A stretch of DNA of 64,000 nt, from contig JAQFVV010000017.1 of assembly GCA_028023455.1 (NCBI GenBank), positions 6,602,098 to 6,666,097 on the forward strand, in the 5' to 3' direction. Positions within the stretch are counted from its first letter, which is position 1. Each line of letters opens with the position of its first letter. Below the pieces are notes generated by a model that did not search any database, was not told where the DNA came from, and saw nothing but the letters and a program-made list of their open reading frames with translations. This document shows, in pieces, positions 1 through 11,950 of the stretch. Source of the stretch: Epiperipatus broadwayi (lineage: Eukaryota > Onychophora > Udeonychophora > Euonychophora > Peripatidae). A program made the translations under genes and the position numbers.

Positions 1-2140
1 AACAAAAAAAGAAGATAAGTTAAAAGCAAACTAACCCCCCTCCACCATCTAAAAACAACAAAGTGTTTGTTACTGTATTTTTGTGTAAACAACACCGATG
101 AACCATTTTGATGATTTACTGTCGCAGACGAAAAAAAATTAAAAAGTGGTTGAAAAAAAAAAATCTTTTAGCGTAATATTATGTGAACAAACAGACGGCC
201 CATGAATCGGTACATTCAAGTGAATTGGGCCAAAAAGAGCACCATCGAATGATAGAGTTCAGTATTCATACTATTACCAGATTAAATTCCAATCAGGAAA
301 ATGTTTGGCAAAATGATGTGATTGCCATCATTTATGAAAATTGATTGTTTGTCAGAAGATCCCATGCTGACATTATTTTACAAGATCATACTATATATTG
401 TAAGTCAGAGTCGTCTATCTTGCTAACACTGCAGAATTCAAACCCCAGACACGAAACTGAACATTCTAGGAGGGGTTGCCTTTTAGATATACTAAGTTCG
501 AATCTAAAGTTCAAATTTCACAGCGCCATCTACGTGATAACGCATCTGATGCCACTTCTAGTATAACCTTTGACCGGTGCCAGGTGGTCAGGAAGAAACA
601 AGGACTCTATACTAAAAGAAGCTTGGGTGGCTAATTAACGTCTATGGATTTACAAAAGAAATGCAGAAAATATATATATCTATAGACCGAGACAGTGATA
701 GGAATCAAATAAAATAAGAAATCAAATTTAGTTTTAAATAATTTCACAAAATTTATTTATATAAATTATAGATATAACGCCACTATCTGCTTATATGAGA
801 CAGGGACGCATATTAAATAATTGTGGGCATTATATTTCAATAAATGACAAAAAGGTTTTAAAGCAAAGTGATATATTCTATTCCTCAGGCTAATAGCATT
901 ACGATAATGTGCTTGATGAGATAGGGACATGTGCGAGGTGCTTTGAGCAATTATACAAGTTTAAGAAAATATTTGAAAATTAAGTGTTCTAAAATATTTA
1001 TTGATTTCGAGCACGGACTAAAGCTTACTAAGCAACAAAGTGGGAATGTGATCAAAGCATTTATTTGAGAATAATAATAATAGAGTTGCATTGAGAGGTC
1101 AGTATTGCTGATAATGGATTTATTAAAGTTGGAGGATGTGACACGTTTAAGTCACGGATGCTTTGTAAAATAAAACAATATCGAATATCCGGAATGATTA
1201 CGGAGGGCGTCTCGCCGCTAACCCGTAGGAAAGTATTTTGATGAACAGCCGAAACTTAGTGACTGGGTGACGATTGCGTTTAATTCCCAGGTGTGTCACT
1301 TGGGGACACACTCTCCCTGGAAACCGCAAACGAAGAGAATGGACTTGGCCGTGTAAAGAATCCTTGGAAAAGTAAAACAAAGCGGTCTCAACAACCAATT
1401 CATGTACCAGCAATGCGAGACTAGTATATATAAAACATCTAAATGGGTTTTACTTGGATTAAGAGAAATGCCCAATCAAATTCCCAAAAATTCATTTAAA
1501 AGGGTCCGCACATTCTCGACGTCAATGATGAACTTTGTAATTAAAGTAGAACACGGTAATTAAAATAGTAAAATGCATGCTTGCGGGTTTGAAAAGTAAG
1601 TATAGATTTATATACGCAATCATGCATTAGGGGACATTTTATCATTGACCTCACACATACTCTCATATTAGATTAAAATCAATAACATGTAGATTTTAAA
1701 CTATGTGATTATATTATATATTAAAGAAAAGAATCGCCCTCGAACGAGTGATTGGAAATTATAATACAATTGGAAAATTATTTAGAAATTTAAAATATGC
1801 CTTCATAGCGGCGTCTTATTTTCATCAAAGGGAATAATTCACTCAGTCAAAGATGATTCTGACACATTATCATAATAAAATAACAGAAAGCTTAATCAAT
1901 AGAAAATATTAACCCAAAGATAGAGAGCAAAATGTTGAGTATATTTAAACACGTTAAAGAAATACATAATGAAGTTATGTGAAATATAAGAAAAACAATT
2001 TTAAATAGCTATAGCATGTTAGTTATCACAAGAGCTCTTGGGTTAATTTAGGGTTACCTCTGGAGAAGCATTTTTAGGCAGATTGTTGGTCGGCAGGTTT
2101 TTATATAATTTAACAGCAAAATCTGGAAATGTTCATATTT
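1..2140. other. Upstream flank without recognised gene
   Basis: AT-rich sequence upstream of the proposed SRPK first exon. The only compositional change is a more GC-balanced patch at about 1198-1420. It contains a short minus-strand reading frame with no recognisable domain and matches no repeat elsewhere in the window. It could be promoter-proximal sequence or an old element. I see no convincing TATA box or coding exon here. Confidence 0.5.
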
Positions 2141-2248
2141 TGGCAGCGGCAGCAGTTCCGGGGTTCCTGATGTGATAGCTTCCGATGGTCTGGAGCAGCG
2201 GCCGGCTATTTCGAGGGGATATAGCCATCTTGACGCCTCTACTCTGTC
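2141..2248 (+). promoter_or_regulatory. Probable SRPK 5' UTR in a GC-rich island
   Basis: An abrupt GC-rich stretch in otherwise AT-rich DNA, beginning with GGCAGCGGCAGCAG and running to the proposed start codon at 2249. An in-frame TGA at 2231-2233 closes the frame upstream, so 2249 is the first usable ATG. The transcription start cannot be placed from sequence. Inference: 5' untranslated part of SRPK exon 1 and possibly the core promoter region. A CAGE or RNA-seq 5' end here would confirm it. Confidence 0.5.
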
Positions 2249-2256
2249 ATGTCAAG
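2249..2256 (+). CDS. SRPK: Proposed first coding exon of SR-protein kinase (Met-Ser-Arg)
   Basis: ATG TCA AG followed by the donor GTTAGC at 2257. The exon leaves two bases of a codon, and the certain next exon at 22853 begins with the single base that completes it. The joined N-terminus therefore reads M-S-R-S-E-P-R-K-K-E-P, a basic start typical of SRPK proteins. Position -3 of the ATG is G, a good initiation context, and an in-frame stop lies 16 bases upstream. The GC-rich context agrees with a first exon. This is inference from phase, composition and family expectation rather than homology, since only three codons are involved. A competing candidate upstream exon is at 6182-6530. Confidence 0.55.
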
Positions 2257-3173
2257 GTTAGCAAATTATTAGAATAGAACTCAGAATGATTTCTCTTAGA
2301 AACATTAGAAAAAAACTCGAGAACAAAAGAAAACCCTTCTTTTTATAGTAGACTTTAACAATAGAACTGCCCTGGAGCATTACAAAATATATCGGACTTA
2401 TCAGCTGTAATTAAATCATCCGAATGTCTAAAGGAATTCAACATTAATTAATTTCTTTTGTTAATTTCCCTGTCGACATTCGAATTACAAACTAGATTTA
2501 ATTAAAAATTACTTTTATTAATTAAAGAAAACCTTAAGTGGACATCTGCTGTTTTTAAATAAACTTATATAATATTAACTAATTAAACTATTGTCCCTCA
2601 TTTATTTTAAAGAAATATTTGGAATGACTTTTATTAAATTAAACGAAAATTATTTGACTTTTAACTTGCAATATTTGAATCTATTTGTAAATAGATTCAA
2701 ACAAAATAACTTTAACAATTTATAATTTTGATATGTTTTATAAAATGCATATCATAGTGTGTGCGCAATTACGACTTATATAACCTACTTTTTAATAAAT
2801 CAAAATTATGTGAACATATACATAATCTATAATCTTTTATTTATTTGGGAATGACATATATATAATACGAGCATTGTACTCGTGGTTTAAAATTAGGCGG
2901 GATTTTCGGTATATAAGCGTATTGCAGACACACTGCGATAGAGTGGGGTTCAAACTAAGGTATGAGGGTAGGAAATAGGTGAGAAAAGGTGAAACGAAGA
3001 TCTGCAAAGCAGACCTTACTGTTTCAATATATTACTTTGTAAATACATTGTTAATCAATGGAGGATGGGAATATTATTTTCCAGGCAGCCCTCATATCAA
3101 AAAGTTTGAGAAATACTCAGTTAAGAGTATCAATTTTGCTTTTACAATGGAGAAGAAATGGTATTTTTTTGTA

Positions 3174-3199
3174 ATTATTATTATTATTATTATTATTAA
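3174..3199. repeat. (ATT)n microsatellite
   Basis: Uninterrupted ATT trinucleotide repeats immediately before the duplicated block at 3261. It may be the tail of an old retroelement, but no element body is recognisable beside it. Confidence 0.8.
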
Positions 3200-3260
3200 A
3201 AAGGATTAAACTTTATTGGATATAAAATGTTTTACAAGGTAAACATTGATTTACATAGTA

Positions 3261-3665
3261 TAATATGGAGATTTAAAATGATACATTGCATTTTTGTCCA
3301 TAGCATTTTCAAAATTGACCAACCTGTGAAGACCTAAAGCATTAGTCTATGAGATGATTAATTATTAAAAGTAAACCTATGTTACAATTAGGAATTATTA
3401 GTAAAGTCTAGAGTTCAAATATGAATAGACTTTTAAGAGTACAATCCATTTTGCAGTATTAATATGGAGATTTAAAATGATACATTATATTTTTTGTCCA
3501 TAGCATTTCCAAAAATTGGCTAACTTGTGAAGACTCAAAACATTAATCCATGAGATGATTAACTGTTAAAAGTAAACCTATGTTACAATTAGGATTTATT
3601 CGTAAAGTCTATAGAGTTTAAATATGAATTGCGTTTTAAGTGTTCAATATTGAGAAGTCCAATTT
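3261..3665. repeat. Two-copy tandem duplication, period 199 bp
   Basis: The motif TAATATGGAGATTTAAAATG occurs at 3261 and again at 3460, and similarity continues through both ~200-bp units with scattered substitutions and small indels. There is no coding potential. This is an old local duplication or a dimeric repeat. No hammerhead-like core was found in it. Confidence 0.85.
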
Positions 3666-5461
3666 GCGGTAGGTAAATTGAGGATTAGGAAAATACTTGA
3701 GATAACATAAAATATGGGATAAATCTAATCTACTGTTCAGTTCTCCAAAATGGCCTCGAATATTTTTACAGGGGAGCAATTCAGAATACTTTGGTAGAAT
3801 TATGGAGAACGAAAAAAAAAATCAAGCTTTGAAAAGTCTCTGCTGAAATCCATTCTAATCCATCATAAGAAGCCACATGAACAGCAAAAAGCCAATTCCA
3901 TCAATAACAACATTGGAAATAATAGAAATAAATAAGGTGATTCACCTGCAATTATAATCATTAGGCCAAACTGCAGTTTACATTGCAACAATCCATGGAT
4001 AAAATCATTTATAAGATTAACGCTAAGAAAATCGCTATAAGTTTTTTTTTTTTGTGAATGAGAAAAATCAATGTTGGAAATGATCCCCACAGTGCCCCTA
4101 TCCCAGCTCCCACCCTCAAAAGAACTAGAATTTAGGCTCCCGGGCCCTCCCTTCAACAGTCAGACCCCATCACTCACTCTGCAAAACTTAGTGAAATGAA
4201 GAATTTTTATTAAAAGGTAAAATTATTGTAGAAACCTTTTGAAATTTCAATGGCTGCCATAGAATTTGCACAGCATTTTTATAAAGGTTGAAATTTTTCT
4301 TATTTGTGATAATGTGTTGACCTAACTTATATATGAAAAGAGAGCTAAGAAACTCCTCTTTTGATTAGGAATAGTTTTAGAGAAAATTAATTCCTTAAAC
4401 TAAGACAAAGGAACTAAAACAGGGAGCCAGAAACAGAGTCAACTCGAGTCCGTGGCTCCCACTAGGCTATTTTTTAAATTATTTTAAAACTTTTTTATTG
4501 ATATATTGCCATTTTTATTTTGAAATGTGGAAATATTCTGTTCTAAAGATATCTTTGATCTTATATTAGAGGAAATGTTTTTTCTTTGAGAAAAACATGC
4601 TCAGTTTTATAGGTAGAACAAGCCTCCAGTGAAATTTCTTTGCGTTGTAATTATTTATAACTTCATTAACAATGCTTGATTCTTTAAATAGGCTTTGTAA
4701 AGAAAACAAAGGATCATTTGATTGAATAATTTTTGTTGCTTGCTTTGGCTTTTGGTTTCAACAGAATGACAGGTGATGGTACCACAATTATTGGAACTGA
4801 AATATGTGTTCCCGATTATAAATGATTAAAAGATATTCAGTTCTGTGAACTGATTTTCCACTTTCAGTCGTATTCTGCGTAGCAGTTTTTTTGAAAGATG
4901 TCACAATCTTTCATGTTATAACAGAATTTAATCAAATATTAGTTTCAAATAAAAATTTTAAATGGCTAACTATTTGATATAAGTATGACATTAATTATGA
5001 TATTTTTTATTCATTATCTAGTTTTAGGATGAGCTTCAGCACAGCAGGTCTAATACTAAAGTATCTATAATTATTTTAATATGTATTTTAAATAATATAT
5101 ATCAAATTTTCTAATTTATAGGTAAGTAGAATAGGGTACTGATGAAATTATAAAACTTATTAACTATACTATTAATACATTTGAGAATCTAAATATTTTA
5201 AAAATACATAATTTTAACTAATATGTATATATATGAGCTGTAATGCACAGATAATGAAGCTAGAAATTATGTTTAAAACTATTAAATTATAGAGGTTAAT
5301 GCTTTCAAGAGACTATTTGCTCTCATACTCATAGCTGCTGTTGTTATAACTGCGTTGTAGAAATGGAAATTTATGTAAATTGATGGAAATGAGTTATAAC
5401 TGCCATTTCCGAGACAGTGTAAAGCATGCTTCTTTTTTATTGATGGACTTGGGGTTGCTAG

Positions 5462-5824
5462 CTATATGAAACACCTTTCTAATCTTGCGTAGGGCATCGT
5501 GTCTTTCGGAGCATACGATGGCAAAGGTGGGTTCAAATTTATGGCCTGATGCTCTTTTGTGTTCTGAGAAGATGTAATTGCCTTCCTGTTTGGTTTTAGT
5601 TTTATTGTAGATATTTGCGCTACTTTATTGACTATGTTAGTCCGGGTCTTCCCATAGTGTGCAGCTTGGCAGTTGGCTTGAGGGCAGATCATTTTGTACA
5701 CCACCTGAGGAATGAACTTAGGTGTGATTCTATGTTTTGAGTTGGTTATAAGTCTGTTAGTATTCGGAGGCGACCGGTAAGCAATGCTAAAGTCTTTGGA
5801 TAGTGTGTTGTTGAGGCAAGATGT
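5462..5824 (-). pseudogene. Penelope-like element C-terminal GIY-YIG endonuclease fragment
   Basis: The minus-strand frame is open from about 5824 to 5462, longer than its internal Met start. It reads a linker (LSKDFSIAYRSPPNTNRLI) and then VVYKMICPQANCQAAHYGKT, which matches the start of the GIY-YIG endonuclease domain that ends Penelope-like retroelements. In the motif the usual Y-I-G-K-T appears as H-Y-G-K-T, and the later conserved region keeps KEHQ. Only the linker and part of the endonuclease remain. No reverse transcriptase lies upstream, so this is a dead fragment. It matters because Penelope-like elements are the class known to carry hammerhead ribozymes, which occur elsewhere in this window. 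Identification rests on motif recall, not a search. Confidence 0.7.
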
Positions 5825-6181
5825 ATGTGTGTATATATTAATTTTATTATAATAAATAATAATGACTGTTACTTAATAATAAGGTATGGGCATAAGTTTA
5901 AATTTTTTTTTAAAAAAATTAATGAAGTTAGTTAAACAGTGAACAAACAATAGATGCAGAAACAGTCATTTAATTTGTGAATATTTTTATTGTTTCAGCA
6001 CTGCCTTTAATTCTGGAATATCATATGTTATTGTTCTAATTTTTTTTTTTTTTTTTTGAATTAACTGTGTTTTAATTTTTTTTTTTTTTTTTTTTAGCCC
6101 AAAAATATATGATTTGTTTATTTTTAAATGAAAAAAATATTTACCTCTCCAAATTTATTTGGAGAGAGTATTTAAAAAAAA

Positions 6182-6530
6182 ATGTTTTCTTTTCCGCTGA
6201 ATATATTTTCTATTATTGGTAAATGGTTTAAAACGTGTTATTACAAAATAGCCATTATGTATTACTCTCACAAAATTATGAAGATGCAAAAGAAATTATC
6301 CAACAAAAAGAGAATTAAAGGTGGATTTTTTACTAACCAGAAATTTTATGTAGCTTATATTCTGAATCATTTAAAAGAGTTTTCCCAAAACCCTGTTAAG
6401 TATTTATTTGAACTCTGTAATAATGCTATCTACAAGTCAGCTCTAATAGCAGCCGTGAGTGTGGAATTATTCAGTTTATTCATCGATCATGTTTTCAGAA
6501 AATCTCAAAGCCCACTTAAAGAAAATTGGT
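6182..6530 (+). other. 116-codon ORF, possible alternative SRPK first exon
   Basis: An open frame starting MFSFPLNIFSIIGKWF, with lysine-rich middle residues (KMQKKLSNKKRIKGG) and a hydrophobic stretch near the C-terminus (ALIAAVSVELFSLFI). It is preceded by long T runs ending in TTTTAG at about 6100. Just before its stop codon comes AATTG/GTAAAT, a possible splice donor. If spliced there, the two leftover bases (TG) combine with the G of the exon at 22853 to give Trp and continue into SEPRKKEP in frame. No homologue is recognised, and an ORF of this length is not very unlikely by chance in 64 kb of AT-rich DNA. It is either an alternative 5' exon or a coincidence. Confidence 0.25.
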
Positions 6531-6839
6531 AAATTTAGCTTATAATTTTTGACTCAGTTGCATGGATGTGATAAAATTTGTGTTTATGATGTATGCACAT
6601 TTTCAGGTATACAGTATATATAATCTACTTTGTAATTTGCAATAATAGTTTGTCAGGATTTGCTTAATTAATTTGCGAATATTTTTTACTTTTCTACAAA
6701 CCGATATTTTAAATAATGTACTTCAAAATTTATTTACTAACTTAGTTTTTTCCAAATTCAATTTTTTATAATTGTGATTTTGTATTCCAATATTAATATT
6801 CTATAGATTTTACTTTGAATTGGCAAAAAATTAACATAA

Positions 6840-6985
6840 TTGTCATCAATTAAGAAATTCGTTTTTATTTTAATCAGTTCGTCATACTTGGAAAATATTT
6901 TGTTGCTTGTTTTACAAAGTTGTGCTTATCAAGTGTTTGAAAGTATATTGCCATTGGCCAGAACCTATCCCTGCTTAATCCCAAT
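6840..6985 (+). repeat. Spacer segment of the HH2 repeat, first copy
   Basis: This segment is closely similar to 8795-8960 (shared GTTTTTATTTTAAT, TTTTGTTG and TTTTACAAAGTTG). The second copy directly precedes an HH2 unit. The LINE at 7010-8583 therefore appears to have inserted between this spacer and the HH2 unit that resumes at 8584, splitting an older spacer-unit-spacer-unit array. Confidence 0.7.
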
Positions 6986-7009
6986 TTGTAATAAGAGTAA
7001 TGTAATGTA

Positions 7010-8583
7010 ATGTGATGTTCTGTAGCTTCTCCTTAAACGAAGTCAAGAATCTTTCAGCAGTTATGCCCAGAGAAACCTGTTAGCCACTTTATTTTCCATT
7101 CTAACTCTAGGTTTTCCCATATTCTGCTCCATATCATTTCCATAACATAATCTTTGTCAGCTCTATGGTCTTTATATCTAAATCCCCCTTATGTTTTCCC
7201 AAACCCAGCATAAAAACTAACAATCCACTTTCTGTATAATCACTTTTTTCATATTTATTCTTCCATAACTTCATTATTTCTACCCTTTCTGTTTTCAAGC
7301 ATTTGCATTCAATTAACAGATGCCTAATATTTTCTATTCCTTCCTTACATAATTTACTGACTAAATCACCCATATTTTTCCATTTACATGTATATTCTCT
7401 TGTTGCTAAAGATCCCATTCGAGCCTTAAACAATAAACTACTTTCCTTACTATTATCATATATTAAATCACACCTAATATTCTGTTTATTTCTATGTATG
7501 TTTAAACTCTTTTTACTCTCCATACTAGTTCTCCTTCTCTCTAACTCTCTATTCTTTATTAATAAATCTATTCTTTTATCCCATTCCTTACCACTATAAC
7601 ACTCAACAATCCTCCTAACACAATCATCCCATCTTTTGTACAAATATACTGATATAAATTCTTTATCCAAAACTTTTGCATACCGCATTACTTTTCTCAT
7701 CCATCTTGTTGCCTGCCCTTTACTCATAACCCAATTAAATACTATTTTGGCTATTCTTTTATTATCCATAAACTGCAATCTACTAAACATTTTCATTTTA
7801 CTTTTTGCATCTCTCATATGAAAACTTGGCCATCCCATTTCTCTTTGAATTGCCTCCCTTGCTGTCCAGACATCTGCATCCAATGCATGTCTTCCTACTT
7901 CCCTTTGAACTTTTTCTAAATAATGTAATACCCCTTTACTACCACATAATGCATTATTACCATATGTTAACCCTGCTACTGCAAACTCCCATATAATTCT
8001 AGCTACATCATATTTATTATATGAAAACACTGTTAATTTTTTTTATCAATCCCTTTCTTTTCTTTGCTTCATTTATCAATTTTTTCTCCCATTCATCCAA
8101 ATAATTTTTTTGATTACTTAAGATAATTCCCAAATAACTATATCTATTCACCACACTTAACTTAATATCCCCCAATAAAAATTCTACATATTCTCTTTCC
8201 CCAGTATTAACCATCATTATATTTGATTTTTCTTCACTAAATTTAATCCCCATCTCTTTACCCACCCTTGCACATGTCCTCAGCATAACTTCCATATCTT
8301 CTCTTCTTTCTGCACACAAAAATATATCCGCAAAAAAAAAGACCTGACAAAATATATACTCCCTTACCACCTATTAACGGTACCTCTAGCCCTCTTCCTA
8401 ATCTTTCTATTGCTCTTTCCATTTCACTTAAATACAACACAAACAAAATAGGTGACATAGGACATCCTTGCCTTAGTCCCATCCCATTTTTAATTTTAAC
8501 TGATTCTATATTTCCTAATTGATATATATAATAATTATTTTCATATAATTTTTTAATAATATCCACTAAAGCTTCATCCAAGC
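7010..8583 (-). pseudogene. LINE copy 1: reverse transcriptase and C-terminal domain, degenerate
   Basis: Antisense to SRPK. Reading the minus strand from 8583, a truncated start is followed by reverse transcriptase motif GLRQGCPMSPILFVLYL, then the catalytic block, the 'thumb' region with YSYLGIIL, and a long C-terminal domain (MGWPSFHMRDAKSKMKMF ... DNSKESSLLFKARMGSL) ending in a Cys/His knuckle (KEGIENIRHLLIEC). The catalytic A-D-D is damaged: two codons are missing at 8326-8331, leaving A-D-I, and the adjacent T run is 9 instead of the 8 needed to keep frame. The 3' tail is a short ATGTA/GATGT-type repeat at about 7000-7018. The domain order resembles L2/Rex1-like LINEs common in chelicerates; clade assignment is tentative. 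Confidence 0.85.
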
Positions 8584-9365
8584 TCTACATACAGTTGTGC
8601 CACCAAGTGCAAGCCTTCATAATCAATGGATGCAGGAAGATTTGTGAAAACACCTCCATACTAGTTTGTAGCATGTGGCTTTCATCATTTAGGAGCCTTG
8701 GATTTGAGAGCACTGCACCTAGACTTTACGATCCAATGTAACTTTCTGGCAGCCACCTTTTACCTATTTGGTTAACTAATCTACAAACTAAGAAATTAGT
8801 TTTTATTTTAATTAATTAAAAGTTCATCATATTTGGAATATATTTTGTTGGCTATTTTACAAAGTTGCTCATGCAAGTGATTGTAAGCCTATTTTGTCAT
8901 TGGAGTGTAAAAGCAAAGCTAGAGTGAGAGCATATCTCAGCTTAAGACCATTTTCTAATAAGAGTACCAAACTCTCCATGCAGTAGAGCCATCAAGTGCA
9001 AGCCTTCGTAATCAATGGAGGTAGGAAGGTTTGTGAAAATCCCTATCTAGTTCATACTCCCAAATTCCCATAACTCGTTTCTAGCTTGTAGCTTTTATCA
9101 GAGAGGAACCTGGATTTGAGAGCACTGCACCTAAATCTTAGGATTGAATGCAACCCTCCAGCAGCCACCTTTTACCTATTAGGTTAACTATAAAGCTATG
9201 AGCCAGCCCAAGATGAAAACACCATAATATTTCCAACCCAAGCTTATTCGCTTGTATATTCATATAGATTTGAACTCAGTTTAGCATCTATATATTTTGG
9301 TGCCCTTAAGGCAGTATAGGTATAAAACCATTAAAACATCACATGATCACCATTTCATATGCCTA
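8584..9365 (+). repeat. HH2 repeat family, two units separated by spacer (copies a and b)
   Basis: Two diverged HH2 units (8584-8790 and 8965-9365) with the spacer at 8795-8960. Diagnostic blocks shared with other copies are the AAGTGCAAGCCTT and GAGAGCACTGCACCTAGA stretches and CAGCCACCTTTTACCTATT. On the minus strand each holds an eroded hammerhead. Copy a has AUGAUGA and CAAA in place of the cores, and copy b has CUGAUAA with a GAAA core. Copy b still shows a perfect AGCU/AGCU stem II. Both are ribozyme-dead by inspection. The 5' side of copy a abuts the LINE insertion. Confidence 0.75.
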
Positions 9366-10685
9366 TACATTCTGTTTCTATTTTAAAATAGTTATCTTCA
9401 TTACCTACAATAATACTTCTTTCTGAGATCATTATGAATAAACTTTCATAGGTTGTTTTTATACATTATCATAAAACTGTCTTGATTAAATTCATGATAA
9501 AGTAACTTATATAATGGCATTGTTCATTTGTGCATTATCCTGACAACAAATATCAATTCTTGATTCATTTGAACAGTCTCTGCTAAACACTCATCTATGA
9601 TAGTAAGAAATTCATTTAATAGAATTCTTAAAAATGCTTATGCTTAAGTGAATAACAATGAGATTTCATTATAATTATTGCAATTTTTTCTATCATTTAC
9701 TTAAAGATAAGGTAGTAATATATGTCTATAATTTTTAAAAAAATATGAAGTGAATATACCACTATATTTTAAAATATTTCCAGGATTTCATCACAACTTG
9801 CAGTTATGCTCTTTTTCTAATTTCAAAGAGCAATTTTAACCTGTTATGTTGGATAATCACTATTCACATCAAAATAACCAGGAACAGATCTTTTTTTGTA
9901 CTATAGCACGCTCTAAGTTCGAGTAGTATGCAAGTTCTCTCAGTTAGTACAGTATTATATATAAGCGCAGGTCTCACTTCTACTCTAGTGCCACCTACTG
10001 AGTTCCTACACAATAGAAATGCAATTTAACCTTTATCCTCGGATTAGTTTCTGACTTGCTTTTATCATGGAGTTTGGTATTCATACTGGAGCCGATACAG
10101 TTATGCATCTGGCAGAATGTTCTCTTTTACCATGAAACAGTCTGAAATTTAAAAAAATCCCAGAGTTTTGAACCAAATTAAGATTCTTATTTAGATGTGA
10201 TCTATAAATAGGAACATTTTTTATCAGGAAACTTAAGATACTACAGTTAAAATAGAAATACACTTTCTAAAATATTAATCAGGAGTCAGATCTACATAGT
10301 AGGTTGGCTTAGTTTCAAGACCTTAGGGATTTTTTTAAAATTTATACCATTACCTTGATAATAAAGAAAATTAAATGTGACTTCCAGAATGACTAACTGC
10401 ATTGGTTCTACTGTAGTATCCTAAGTTATCAATGATACTGGGAAAAGCCAAAAATTGATTTGGAGTAGGATATTACTTGCGCTACCATTTGTAGCTATTT
10501 ATCACTAAACAACATCTTGATATTGGTAGGAAACCTATTCCTGTAATAAGAAAAGAAAAGATGCAACTATTACTAAAAAGAGAGATGACATCATGAAATG
10601 TGTAAAATAATTCTATCTAGAATTATATAATAATAAAGAATAAGGAAAAGTATCTCCTAGAACTACTATATTTTCTAAATTGCCC
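9366..10685. other. Intron sequence without recognised feature
   Basis: AT-rich intronic DNA between the HH2 copies and the RTE-like relic. Short minus-strand reading frames (for example 10081-10263) show no domain. Nothing further could be supported. Confidence 0.6.
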
Positions 10686-10689
10686 AGGA

Positions 10690-11950
10690 TTTTAAATGAA
10701 GTGAAACGTGCAGTTAAATTTATAAAGAAAGGAAAAGCTGAAATTATAATCGATGCTTAAAAAAAGCTGAAGAAATATAAATTTTTTTGACAAAGTTATA
10801 TATTGAATGTCTAAATGATAAAGATGTACCAGATGATTAGAAGAGTTCAATATTAATAGTAATATTTAAAAAAGGTGATAAAAGAAAATATTAGAATATA
10901 CAGACTTATGAGTCTCTTATTACTTCTATACAAAATTTTTACGAGAATAATTACATTTTGTCTACTGCGAACTTTGGATTTTAACCAAACAAAAGAACAA
11001 GCTGGATTTAAAAATGATTTTAAGTAGAATGGATCATATCCAAGTATTGAGAGAAGTTCTAAGAAGGACCAATGAATATGAGTTGCCATTATGCTTTGGA
11101 TTTGCAGATTATGAAAAGGCATTTGATTCTACAAGCATTTCTTCAGTAATTAAAGCATTGGATCATCAAGGTGTACACACAGAAAACTGTCACATTCTGA
11201 AGAATATTTATAAAAATGCGACAGCAATAATTAGATTATCTAGTGATACTAAAAAGATTAACATTGAGAACTCCGTATCTCCAAAACTTTTTAGAGTAGT
11301 TTTATGAGGAAGTATTTTGTGAATGGGAACCTAAGGGAATAAAAGTAATTGGAGATTATTTAAATCATCTAATGGATGAAATTAATCATAGAATTAAAGT
11401 TGTTTGTAGTGTTTTTAATAGAAATAACTTAAATATTAAAAGGAAATATGCCCATGTATTTGAAAAGTAAAGTTTTTAATGAATGTGTTTTACCAGTTCT
11501 TACTTATGGATATGTGACTTGGACACTTAACAGAAGAGCAATACAGAGATTTCAGACCACTCAACAAAATATGGTTAGGTGTATATTAGGAGTAACAAGA
11601 AGAGATTGAAAATGGAATATATGGGTGGGAGAACAATAGATATTACTGATACCATTAAAAGAAAAAACAAATGCAATTGGGGTGGACATATTGCTAGAAG
11701 AGATAGTAGATGGACAGTTGAAATATTAAACTGGATTCTAAGAGATTGTGTAAGACCTAGAAAGAGATCATATATAAAGTGAATGGATGCATGAAAAAAA
11801 GGAAGTGTGCTGGAGTGATGTGGAAAAGAGAGGCTAGAAATCAGAGATGGATTGAACTTGGAGATACCTTAATCTTACAGTGGATCGATACTGGTTGAAA
11901 GTAATGATGATCACTCAAACATATAATTGGTTCTAGAAATAAAAAAGAAA
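10690..11950 (+). pseudogene. RTE-like LINE reverse transcriptase relic
   Basis: The + strand carries successive RTE-type reverse transcriptase blocks in several frames. First is an eroded P-D-W-K region with KKGDKRK at about 10830-10890. Then comes the fingers/palm block at 11014-11307 with motif A intact (FGFADYEKAFDS), followed by SPKLFRVVL. A little downstream GIKVIGDYLNHL runs straight into MDEINHRIKV, so the catalytic F-A-D-D block that belongs between them has been deleted at about 11370. The C-terminal part (LTYGYVTWTLNRR, then GGHIARRDSRWT) ends near 11945. Many stops and frameshifts show it is long dead. Confidence 0.85.

Noticed and set aside
7303-7996. Plus-strand ORFs within the LINE at 7.0-8.6 kb
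   Set aside because: They are shadows of the antisense reverse transcriptase frame and have no domain of their own. The same applies to 53587-53772 and 63729-63917.
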